A DNA stretch of 40,122 bases from Aurantibacter sp034110465 (GTDB lineage Bacteria; Bacteroidota; Bacteroidia; Flavobacteriales; Flavobacteriaceae): positions 1-40,122 of the forward strand of contig JAWUZD010000017.1 of the NCBI GenBank assembly GCA_034110465.1. The letters are read 5' to 3'. The translations under genes and the position numbers were made by a program. This document shows positions 33,676 to 40,122 of this stretch, in pieces. The notes under the pieces are model-generated. The model worked only from the letters and a program-made list of their open reading frames with translations, searched no databases and had not been told where the DNA came from. How positions within the stretch are numbered: the first letter of the stretch is position 1; each line of letters opens with the position of its first letter.

Positions 33676-34101
33676 TTATAAAGTTTTTAAGAAATGAAAT
33701 CCTAAAATTTTAAATCCTTCGTTATAATAAAATTTATGAGATGCTGTATTTCCTGTATATGTATTAAGCTCCATAGTATCCACTTGTTTTGTTTTCAAAT
33801 AGTTATCTAACCAAACAAATAGTTTTTTTCCCACACCATTACCTCTTAAATCTTCGTTTATTATAACGTGATCAATTTCTACACTTTTACCAGAATAATG
33901 TCTAGTCATATACCACAAACCACAAATTCCAATTAATTTATCGTCAGAATAAATACCTACACACTCATAATTCTGGGTAAACATCTCTTTAAAACGTGTT
34001 TTTAAAACAGTTTTAGAAATATTTTCGTTATCCAATAAAAAAACCATATCAACAATAGTGTCAATATAATCTATTGATAAAAATCTAAAATCAAGATTCA
34101 T
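33676..34101 (-). CDS. GNAT-family N-acetyltransferase
   Basis: A 141-residue acetyl-CoA-dependent acyltransferase of the GNAT fold. Acetyl-CoA is bound by motif A, VIINEDLRGNGVGKKLFVWL (about residues 78-97, R/Q-x-x-G-x-G). Strand 4 is ECVGIYSDDKLIGICGLWYM, and the C-terminal block is MELNTYTGNTASHKFYYNEGFKILGFHF. The length is minimal but complete. The substrate is unknown. It is monocistronic, with a TATTTTTG box 16 nt before the ATG (34118-34125, minus strand), and lies 48 nt upstream of the tRNA-Gly in the same direction. Confidence 0.88.
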   Translation of the reverse strand: MNLDFRFLSIDYIDTIVDMVFLLDNENISKTVLKTRFKEMFTQNYECVGIYSDDKLIGICGLWYMTRHYSGKSVEIDHVIINEDLRGNGVGKKLFVWLDNYLKTKQVDTMELNTYTGNTASHKFYYNEGFKILGFHFLKTL

Positions 34102-34117
34102 AAATGTAATTTTTCTA

Positions 34118-34125
34118 CAAAAATA
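34118..34125 (-). promoter_or_regulatory. -7 box TATTTTTG of the GNAT gene
   Basis: An exact TAnnTTTG match on the minus strand, 16 nt before the ATG at 34101. No TTG is seen at the expected -33 position. Confidence 0.4.
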
Positions 34126-34250
34126 ATTAAGTTTTTGATAATATTACTATTATAGAAATCCTAAAAATTATTAACTATACGCAGTTTTAAACTTCAAAAG
34201 CTTAAAAAGCAATTGAGATTTTGTAATTTTATGCTTTAATTAAATCAATT

Positions 34251-35027
34251 ATGAGAGGAAAGAATTTTAAAGTTAGAATACTGATTGCTGTAGCAGTAAT
34301 TGGTTTTGCTTTTTTTAGAAAATGTAGTCAGGAAGAAACAAACCCTTATACAAAAAGAACACAAGCTATTTCATTATCTCCAAAAGAAGAAATTAGCCTA
34401 GGACTTCAAAGTGCTCCAGGAATGGCTAAACAACATGGTGGCTTATATCCAAACGAAAACTTTCAAGCCTTAGTTGATCAAGTTGGAAATAAATTAATTA
34501 ACAATAGTATTGTTAAACAGACACCATATAAATATGAATTTCACTTATTAGCTGATGCAAACACAATTAATGCTTTTGCTCTACCTGGAGGACAAATATT
34601 TATTACTTACGCACTGTTTTCACAACTAAAAAACCAAGATCAATTAGCAGGCGTTTTAGGTCACGAAATTGGTCACGTTATTGGAAAACATTCTAACGAA
34701 CGCATTACCAATGCTAATTTTTGGAAAACTATAGCTATGGGAAGTTCTGCGATTGATATGGGGCAAGCAGCACAAGAACTAGGTCAAGGAACATTGCTGA
34801 AAAATGGACGAAATGACGAATTAGAAAGTGATGATTTAGGTGTCTTATTTATGATAAAAGCTGGCTATAACCCGGAAGAAATGATTGGTGTTATGGAAAT
34901 TCTAAAAGCTGCTGCTGGACCAGATCGACAACCAGAATTCCAAAGTACACATCCAGATCCAGACAACAGAATTGAACAAATTAGAGCTTCAATAAAAAAA
35001 TACCGCAACCGTGCTGAAATAAGATAA
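34251..35027 (+). CDS. M48-family metalloprotease (BepA/Oma1-like), membrane-anchored or lipoprotein
   Basis: A 258-residue zinc protease. The zinc site is H138-E-I-G-H142 (LGHEIGHVIGKHSNER), with a third ligand in the later NDELESDDLG motif, where the conserved E-x-E/D-A-D pattern is expected. ALPGGQIFITYALF, just before it, is the typical M48 edge strand. Such proteins act in envelope quality control. The N-terminus has one hydrophobic segment ending in FFRKCSQEE, with a Cys in lipoprotein position but an imperfect lipobox, so it is either a lipoprotein or anchored by an uncleaved helix. Alternative possibilities are minor. It is read from its own promoter region, 67 nt before gpmI. Confidence 0.88.
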   Translation: MRGKNFKVRILIAVAVIGFAFFRKCSQEETNPYTKRTQAISLSPKEEISLGLQSAPGMAKQHGGLYPNENFQALVDQVGNKLINNSIVKQTPYKYEFHLLADANTINAFALPGGQIFITYALFSQLKNQDQLAGVLGHEIGHVIGKHSNERITNANFWKTIAMGSSAIDMGQAAQELGQGTLLKNGRNDELESDDLGVLFMIKAGYNPEEMIGVMEILKAAAGPDRQPEFQSTHPDPDNRIEQIRASIKKYRNRAEIR

Positions 35028-35094
35028 CTGATAGTTAAACTACTAAAACAATAGGCATATTCTTTTTAATATCTTTACAACTGAAATCTTTCCT

Positions 35095-36612
35095 ATGAAT
35101 AAAAAAGTTATACTAATGATTCTAGATGGTTGGGGGAAATCTCCTGACCCAAAAGTATCTGCAATAGATAACGCTAACACGCCATTTATAGATAGTTTAT
35201 ATACTAAGTTCCCAAGTGCACAACTTAGAACCGATGGACTTCATGTAGGTTTACCCGAAGGACAAATGGGAAATAGCGAAGTTGGACATATGAATTTAGG
35301 CGCAGGACGCATTGTATATCAAGATTTAGTTAAGATTAATTTAGCTGTTAAAAACAATACATTAAAAGATGAACTCGCTTTAAGAAACGCCTTTACATAC
35401 GCTAAAAAAAACAATAAAAATGTTCATTTTTTAGGTTTAGTTAGTAATGGTGGTGTACATTCTCATATAGACCATTTAAAAGGTTTAATAACTGCAGCTG
35501 AAAATTCTGGTGTACAAAATAGTTTTATTCATGCCTTTACAGATGGAAGAGATGTAGACCCAAAATCTGGAAAAGGATTTATTCAAGAGATAGAACAATT
35601 CATTAAAAATAAAAACACAAAAATAGCTTCTATTACAGGTAGATATTATGCTATGGATCGAGATAACCGTTGGGAACGCATAAATTTGGCTTATAACGCT
35701 TTAGTTAATGCTTCAGGTGAAAAAAGCCAGAGTTTAACAAAAAGTATTCAAGATAATTATAACAGCGGAATTACAGACGAATTTATAAAACCTATAATTC
35801 ACACAAATACATCAGGCGAAGCTTTTGCTCAAATTAAAGATGATGATGTGGTTGTATTCTTCAACTTTAGAACAGATCGCGGACGTGAATTAACCAACGC
35901 TTTGTCTCAAAATGATTTTCATGAGCAAAATATGCATAAATTAAATTTGCATTTTGTTACTATGACAAATTACGACGATTCTTTTAACGGAATTAATGTT
36001 ATTTTTGATAAAGACAACTTGAAAGATACCTTAGGCGAAGTACTTTCTAAAGCAGGAAAAACTCAAATTAGAATTGCTGAAACTGAGAAATACCCGCATG
36101 TAACATTTTTCTTTTCTGGTGGACAAGAAGAAGCTTTTAAAGGCGAATCTCGTATTTTAAGAAACTCACCAAAAGTAGCTACTTACGATTTAAAACCAGA
36201 AATGAGTGCTTTTGAACTTACAGATGGCTTATTACCAGAGCTTGAAAAAGGCGATGTAGATTTTGTCTGTTTAAATTTTGCAAACGGAGATATGGTTGGT
36301 CACACAGGAAGTATGACTGCAGCTATAAAAGCTTGTGAAACTGTAGATATTTGTGCCAAAAAAGTAATTGAAACCGGTTTATCAAATGGCTATACGACAC
36401 TTTTAATAGCAGATCACGGAAATTGTGAGACTATGATAAATCCAGATGGTTCTCCAAACACAGCACATACAACAAATCCTGTTCCGCTTATCTTAATAGA
36501 TAACGAAATAAAACACATAAAAGAAGGTGTTTTAGGTGATATTGCACCAACTATATTAAAATTAATTGGTGTAGAACAACCAAAAACAATGACTCAAAAA
36601 CCATTAGTATAA
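35095..36612 (+). CDS. gpmI: 2,3-bisphosphoglycerate-independent phosphoglycerate mutase
   Basis: GpmI converts 3-phosphoglycerate to 2-phosphoglycerate in glycolysis and gluconeogenesis, using two Mn ions. The 505-residue protein is full length. The N-terminal metal-binding motif is ILMILDGWGKS (D11). The phosphorylated serine is S61 in GQMGNSEVGHMNLGAGR. Other hallmarks are HSHIDHLKGL, FTDGRDVDPKSG, GRYYAMDRDNRWER, FFNFRTDRGRELT, NFANGDMVGHTG and LIADHGNCE (C-terminal metal ligands). It is cytoplasmic. The next three genes follow with short gaps (11, 4 and 6 nt), so gpmI probably heads an operon of housekeeping genes. Confidence 0.96.
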   Translation: MNKKVILMILDGWGKSPDPKVSAIDNANTPFIDSLYTKFPSAQLRTDGLHVGLPEGQMGNSEVGHMNLGAGRIVYQDLVKINLAVKNNTLKDELALRNAFTYAKKNNKNVHFLGLVSNGGVHSHIDHLKGLITAAENSGVQNSFIHAFTDGRDVDPKSGKGFIQEIEQFIKNKNTKIASITGRYYAMDRDNRWERINLAYNALVNASGEKSQSLTKSIQDNYNSGITDEFIKPIIHTNTSGEAFAQIKDDDVVVFFNFRTDRGRELTNALSQNDFHEQNMHKLNLHFVTMTNYDDSFNGINVIFDKDNLKDTLGEVLSKAGKTQIRIAETEKYPHVTFFFSGGQEEAFKGESRILRNSPKVATYDLKPEMSAFELTDGLLPELEKGDVDFVCLNFANGDMVGHTGSMTAAIKACETVDICAKKVIETGLSNGYTTLLIADHGNCETMINPDGSPNTAHTTNPVPLILIDNEIKHIKEGVLGDIAPTILKLIGVEQPKTMTQKPLV

Positions 36613-36623
36613 ATTATTACACT

Positions 36624-37022
36624 ATGAATATTAATAATTCACTTTTAATAGCTGTAGATTTTGATGGCACCATTGTAGAAGATGGTTATCCTGGTATTGG
36701 AAGTGAGCGTTTGTTTGCTTTCGAAACCTTAAAACGTTTACAACGCGATGGACACAGATTAATTCTGTGGACTTACAGACACGGAAAAAAATTAGACGAA
36801 GCTGTTAACTTCTGTAAAGAAAACGGTATAGAATTTTATGCCGTAAACAAAAGTTTTCCAGAAGAAGAATTTGACGGAAAAGTAAGTCGAAAAGTTAATG
36901 CCGATTTATTTATTGACGACAGAAATTTAGGTGGTGTTTTAGGTTGGGGAGAAATCTACCAAAAACTAACCAACGAAGAGCCGCCAAAACAAAAAAAGAA
37001 AAAAGGATTTTTTAGATTTTAA
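36624..37022 (+). CDS. BT0820-type HAD-family hydrolase
   Basis: A compact 132-residue HAD-fold protein. Motif I is AVDFDGTIVEDGYPGIG (nucleophile and acid aspartates D-x-D). Motif II is around LILWTYRHGKKLDEAV, and the acidic motif IV is LFIDDRNLGG. It has no cap domain, as in the Bacteroides BT0820 subfamily of small phosphatases. The C-terminal tail is lysine-rich (KQKKKKGFFRF). The start is 11 nt after the gpmI stop and its stop is 4 nt before map. The substrate is unknown. Confidence 0.8.
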   Translation: MNINNSLLIAVDFDGTIVEDGYPGIGSERLFAFETLKRLQRDGHRLILWTYRHGKKLDEAVNFCKENGIEFYAVNKSFPEEEFDGKVSRKVNADLFIDDRNLGGVLGWGEIYQKLTNEEPPKQKKKKGFFRF

Positions 37023-37026
37023 GCAT

Positions 37027-37839
37027 ATGATTATAGCTAAAACAGCAGAAGAAATAGAATTAATGCGCGAAAGTGCCTTAGTCGTGTCCAGAACTTTAGG
37101 AGAAGTTGCTAAACACGTAAAACCTGGCGTTACAACTTTAGAATTAGATAAAATAGCAGAAGATTATATTAGATCTCAAGATGCTATACCTGGATTTTTA
37201 GGATTATATGATTTTCCTAATACACTTTGCATGAGTCCAAACTCGCAAGTGGTACATGGAATTCCAAATAACACGCCTTTAGTAGAAGGTGATATTATCT
37301 CTATAGATTGTGGTGCTATAAAAAATGGTTTTTACGGTGATCATGCTTATACTTTTGAAGTGGGAGAAATAGATCCGGAAACAAAAAAACTATTAGACGT
37401 TACTAAACAATCTTTATACGAAGGAATCCGTGAACTTAAAGTTGGGAATCGCGTTGGAGATGTTGGTTTTGCCATCCAGAAATATTGCGAAGATCATGGC
37501 TATGGTGTCGTAAGAGAATTAGTTGGTCATGGACTTGGTCGTGTCATGCATGAAGATCCAGAAATGCCTAATTACGGAAAACGTGGTAGAGGTAAAAAAT
37601 TTATTGAAGGTATGGTTGTGGCTATTGAACCTATGGTTAATTTAGGAACTAAAAACATAAAACAACATAACGATGGTTGGACAATTACCACACGAGACAA
37701 CAAACCAAGTGCACATTTTGAGCATGATGTTGCTATTGTAAATGGAAAACCAGAGTTATTATCGACATTTAAATATGTTTATGAAGCTTTAGGAATTGAA
37801 AGTACTGAGGAAGATGAGTTTAGACAAATTAAACTATAA
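37027..37839 (+). CDS. map: Methionine aminopeptidase, type I
   Basis: MetAP removes the initiator methionine from nascent proteins. The 270-residue protein has the pita-bread fold signatures: metal ligands in ISIDCGAIKNGFYGDHAYTF (two Asp), VGHGLGRVMHEDPEMPNYG (His), VVAIEPMVNLG (Glu) and AHFEHDVAI (Glu). The region around HGIPN is the conserved substrate pocket. There is no N-terminal extension or zinc finger, as expected for the bacterial form. The start is 4 nt after the HAD gene stop. It is essential in most bacteria, so cytoplasmic function is expected. Confidence 0.95.
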   Translation: MIIAKTAEEIELMRESALVVSRTLGEVAKHVKPGVTTLELDKIAEDYIRSQDAIPGFLGLYDFPNTLCMSPNSQVVHGIPNNTPLVEGDIISIDCGAIKNGFYGDHAYTFEVGEIDPETKKLLDVTKQSLYEGIRELKVGNRVGDVGFAIQKYCEDHGYGVVRELVGHGLGRVMHEDPEMPNYGKRGRGKKFIEGMVVAIEPMVNLGTKNIKQHNDGWTITTRDNKPSAHFEHDVAIVNGKPELLSTFKYVYEALGIESTEEDEFRQIKL

Positions 37840-37845
37840 TCTCAT

Positions 37846-38640
37846 TTGAAAAAACTTTTCAAACTAATTTTAAATACCATTCCAAGACCAATACTTATTA
37901 GGCTAAGTTATGTTGTGCGACCTGTTTTAGCTTTTTTTCTAAAAGGAAACACTTATACAGATCCTATAGATGGAAAGAGCTTTAAAACATTCTTACCTTA
38001 TGGTTATGGTAAACAACGAAATAATGTACTATCGCCTTCTACCCTATCTCTAGAGAGACATAGATTGTTATGGTTATACTTACAAAATGAGACTGATTTT
38101 TTTAAAGATGAAACTAATTCTGAAACAGAAGTAAATTCACGCCTTAGAGTGCTTCATTTTGCACCAGAACAAGCTTTTTATAAACGTTTTAGAAACCTAA
38201 AGTATTTAGATTATACAACAACCGATTTAGAAAGCCCACTAGCAGATGTTAAAGCAGATATTTGCAACTTACCGTTTGAAGACAACAGCTATGATGTTAT
38301 TTTATGTAACCACGTTTTAGAACACATTCCAAACGACACTAAAGCGATGCAAGAATTATATCGTGTATTAAAACCTGGTGGAATGGCTATTCTTCAAATT
38401 CCGCAAGATTTAAATCGTGAATTTACTTTTGAAGATAATTCAATTACCGATAAAGTAGAACGAGCTAAAATATTTGGACAATATGATCACGTAAGAATTT
38501 ATGGTCTTGATTATTTCAACAAACTAAGACAAATTGGATTTAAAGTTGAAGAAGTCGATTACACCTCAACTTTAACTAAAGAAAAAATCGCCAAATACTG
38601 TTTAGCAAATGGCGAAATTATTCCTGTATGTTATAAATAA
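37846..38640 (+). CDS. SAM-dependent methyltransferase (class I, UbiE-like)
   Basis: A 264-residue methyltransferase with a TTG start at 37846, 6 nt after map. The start is chosen because the residues that follow (KKLFKLILNTIPRPILIRLSYVVRPVLAFF) match what I recall of flavobacterial homologues, and no ATG lies close by. The N-terminal part may associate with membrane (hydrophobic stretch about 10-32). The Rossmann domain has LRVLHFAPEQAFYKRF (motif I), then DLESPLADVKADICNLPF, then YDVILCNHVLEHIPND (post-II, ending in the acidic loop). ELYRVLKPGGMAILQIP follows (motif III). The substrate is unknown. It is last in the gpmI-map transcript and converges with the beta-helix gene. Confidence 0.85.
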   Translation: MKKLFKLILNTIPRPILIRLSYVVRPVLAFFLKGNTYTDPIDGKSFKTFLPYGYGKQRNNVLSPSTLSLERHRLLWLYLQNETDFFKDETNSETEVNSRLRVLHFAPEQAFYKRFRNLKYLDYTTTDLESPLADVKADICNLPFEDNSYDVILCNHVLEHIPNDTKAMQELYRVLKPGGMAILQIPQDLNREFTFEDNSITDKVERAKIFGQYDHVRIYGLDYFNKLRQIGFKVEEVDYTSTLTKEKIAKYCLANGEIIPVCYK

Positions 38641-38668
38641 CAGTTTTTAAAACACTTATTTATAATTC

Positions 38669-40122
38669 TTAAGGTAATTGTTCAGAAAAAACATACGTTG
38701 CTGTTGGTGGTCCGCCAAAAAGTGTATTACTAGGATTGTTAAAAATATTATCGCTTATAAAAGACACATCACTTGATGTTCCTATGTATTTTGTTATTCC
38801 ATCCATATTTACATCTGCATTACTATAACCTAAAGAACTATAGGTTGCAACTGGTGGTCCGCCAAAAATAGTATTATTTGGATCGTTAAACACGTGAGAA
38901 CTGATTGCTGTTGTTTCTGATAAAGCACCGATATAATTTAAATTATTATCGCCATTAGCATCTCCTGTCCATAATCCCATAATTCCTGAACCCATATCTT
39001 TTTGTGCATTTGTTCCAAAAGTTGTGATTCCATTTGTAAAATCGACTGTTGTTGAGGTTGCTGACAATGCAATCGTATTAAGAGACATTGCGCCTAAATG
39101 ATTTCTATGATTAACAACTACATAATAGTTAGCAGTAGGTTGAGAAAATTCTAAAGAAGATACTCCATCTACAGACACTGCATCTCCATCACGCTGTAAT
39201 AAGGCCGATTTAGCTTCAATTACATTGGTATTATCGTTTGCATCTCTTAACCCTACCCAAATCCAATCTACAATAGCATCAGCGCCGGTTACAGCAAAAA
39301 CACTAGCGTTACATATTAGCCCATCTGAATAAGGACTTGTTGTAGGTATAATTCCTGCTAAACGTAAATCATCTCGCATTAACGTTTCCTCTCCTACATT
39401 TGGGTTTATAGCGGCACCTTGTAAAAACATATCTATATCTAATTTAATAGCTAACGATACAGACTCGTAACAACCCATGTCTACAATTATATTTTGAATA
39501 CGAGTATTACCAGACAAATCGGTTAATACATTAGATGAAACTAAACTACTGTCACCAGCATCTATTGCAGGAGAACCTGTTTGTAGCGTGAAATCGTTAT
39601 TTGAAGCATCTACAAATAATGGATCTGAATTAGATGTATTAGTTAAATTCCCTGCACTTAAATTTGAAAAACCTTGCTCTCCAATAGAATTATTAACTAA
39701 CAATTGATTAGGAAAACTAACATGACCTTTGTTAATATCTAAAGTCGTTACATTACTTGCGCCAATATTATTATAAATAATACAGTTATTAACTGTAGCA
39801 TTATGTGTACTTGAACCATCTGTTCTTCTTCCTAAAGATAAAGTTCCTCTCTCTGCTACACCTGATTTAGTTCCTATATCTGTATTGTTTGCAAAGGTGC
39901 AATTAGTTATTGTAGTAGTTAAACTTGAACCGGCAGTATTTGCCCTAATCCATGCAGCACTTCCAGTATAACCATCATTATCAGAATAATAGTTTTTAGA
40001 TGTATTATTAATAAATAGTGTGTTTGTAATAATTACATTAAGATTGATATTTGACATAATTAATACATACAAGCCGCTTCCATATCTAGATACATTATTA
40101 TTGAATTTACAATTAGTAATCG
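38669..40122 (-). CDS. Right-handed beta-helix surface protein, choice-of-anchor Q type (partial, N-terminus outside the window)
   Basis: Only the C-terminal 484 residues are visible. The frame stays open to the window edge, and the upstream residues (ITNCKFNNNVSRYGSGLYV) continue the beta-helix, so the real start lies beyond. Repeated coils (ITNTLFINNTS, ITNCTFANNT, VNNCIIYNN) form the helix. The choice-of-anchor Q segment follows: SDPLFVDASNNDFTLQTGSPAIDAGDSS, then DMGCYES. After it come a beta domain (YYVVVNHRNHLGAMS), a dockerin-like Ca-binding motif (GDANGDNNLNYIG; also ADVNMDGITKYIG) and a C-terminus EQLP. Two tandem copies of an IF(N/D)(D/N)P(S/N)NT(L/I)FGGPP(T/V)ATY unit lie near the end. 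No classic T9SS domain is seen. It is probably an exported adhesin or glycan-related protein. Confidence 0.78.
   Translation of the reverse strand, partial: ITNCKFNNNVSRYGSGLYVLIMSNINLNVIITNTLFINNTSKNYYSDNDGYTGSAAWIRANTAGSSLTTTITNCTFANNTDIGTKSGVAERGTLSLGRRTDGSSTHNATVNNCIIYNNIGASNVTTLDINKGHVSFPNQLLVNNSIGEQGFSNLSAGNLTNTSNSDPLFVDASNNDFTLQTGSPAIDAGDSSLVSSNVLTDLSGNTRIQNIIVDMGCYESVSLAIKLDIDMFLQGAAINPNVGEETLMRDDLRLAGIIPTTSPYSDGLICNASVFAVTGADAIVDWIWVGLRDANDNTNVIEAKSALLQRDGDAVSVDGVSSLEFSQPTANYYVVVNHRNHLGAMSLNTIALSATSTTVDFTNGITTFGTNAQKDMGSGIMGLWTGDANGDNNLNYIGALSETTAISSHVFNDPNNTIFGGPPVATYSSLGYSNADVNMDGITKYIGTSSDVSFISDNIFNNPSNTLFGGPPTATYVFSEQLP
38706..38878 (-). repeat. Internal tandem duplication in the beta-helix protein C-terminus
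   Basis: The block containing ggtggtccgccaaaaa occurs twice, 157 nt apart (38706 and 38863), and encodes FGGPPTATY and FGGPPVATY. The flanking residues also correspond (NIFNNPSNTLFGGPP and VFNDPNNTIFGGPP), so a unit of roughly 52 codons was duplicated. Confidence 0.8.

Noticed and set aside
40069..40072. TTG at 40072 as the start of the beta-helix protein
   Set aside because: The frame is open to the window end and the upstream codons continue the beta-helix repeats, so the gene is truncated by the edge.

Overview
The window reads as chromosomal DNA from a member of the Bacteroidota, most likely a marine Flavobacteriaceae. The evidence is AT-rich DNA, a SusC/SusD outer-membrane pair, a type IX secretion C-terminal domain, many promoter boxes of the form TAnnTTTG, secreted proteins whose signal peptides end in '(A/S)Q', and several flavobacterial families (DUF6702, DUF1304, YjjG-type HAD, BT0820-type HAD). 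No phage, transposase, CRISPR array or plasmid gene was seen. Most of the window is ordinary core genome with a few unusual patches.

Layout. 1-609 (minus): start of the str operon (rpsL, then rpsG cut by the window edge). 779-2446: a small Omp85/BamA-like outer-membrane protein. 2566-8871: a four-gene surface operon (SusC-type TonB-dependent receptor, SusD-like lipoprotein, two accessory lipoproteins) closed by a strong terminator. 8946-10577: a T9SS-secreted arylsulfotransferase-like protein. 10639-13527: rlmB, a convergent rhomboid protease, and rarA. 17158-13578 (minus): a tightly packed operon of radC, a degenerate polysaccharide-deacetylase homologue, a YjjG-like nucleotidase and a secreted unknown protein. 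17278-18445: three small membrane proteins. 19915-18560 and 21080-20127 (minus): an Mpl/MurC-type ligase and a TPR protein. 21253-27558: a 2101-residue alpha-2-macroglobulin-like protein, then a DoxX protein. 32558-28080 (minus): two carboxypeptidase-regulatory-domain proteins, a DUF6702 protein and an M1 metallopeptidase. 32684-34101: peptidase E, tRNA-Gly with a vestigial copy of its 3' end, and a GNAT acetyltransferase. 34251-38640: an M48 protease, gpmI, a BT0820-type HAD protein, map and a methyltransferase. 38669-40122 (minus): the C-terminal part of a large beta-helix surface protein.

Most unusual finding: the alpha-2-macroglobulin-like protein carries, where such proteins have their protease bait region, about 125 residues that are a TonB-receptor plug domain. 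That segment is about three quarters identical to the plug of the SusC protein encoded about 20 kb away, with nearly identical DNA in places. This points to domain capture or gene conversion between a nutrient receptor and a protease-trap protein. Its thioester motif (CNEQ) is intact. Other items of interest are promoters fused to the preceding terminator that would give leaderless mRNAs, a tRNA-Gly 3'-end/terminator duplication, two overlapping membrane-protein genes with the same C-terminal tail, and a deacetylase homologue lacking key catalytic residues.

All calls come from reading the sequence and recalling protein families; no database search was run. Identity figures were counted by eye.
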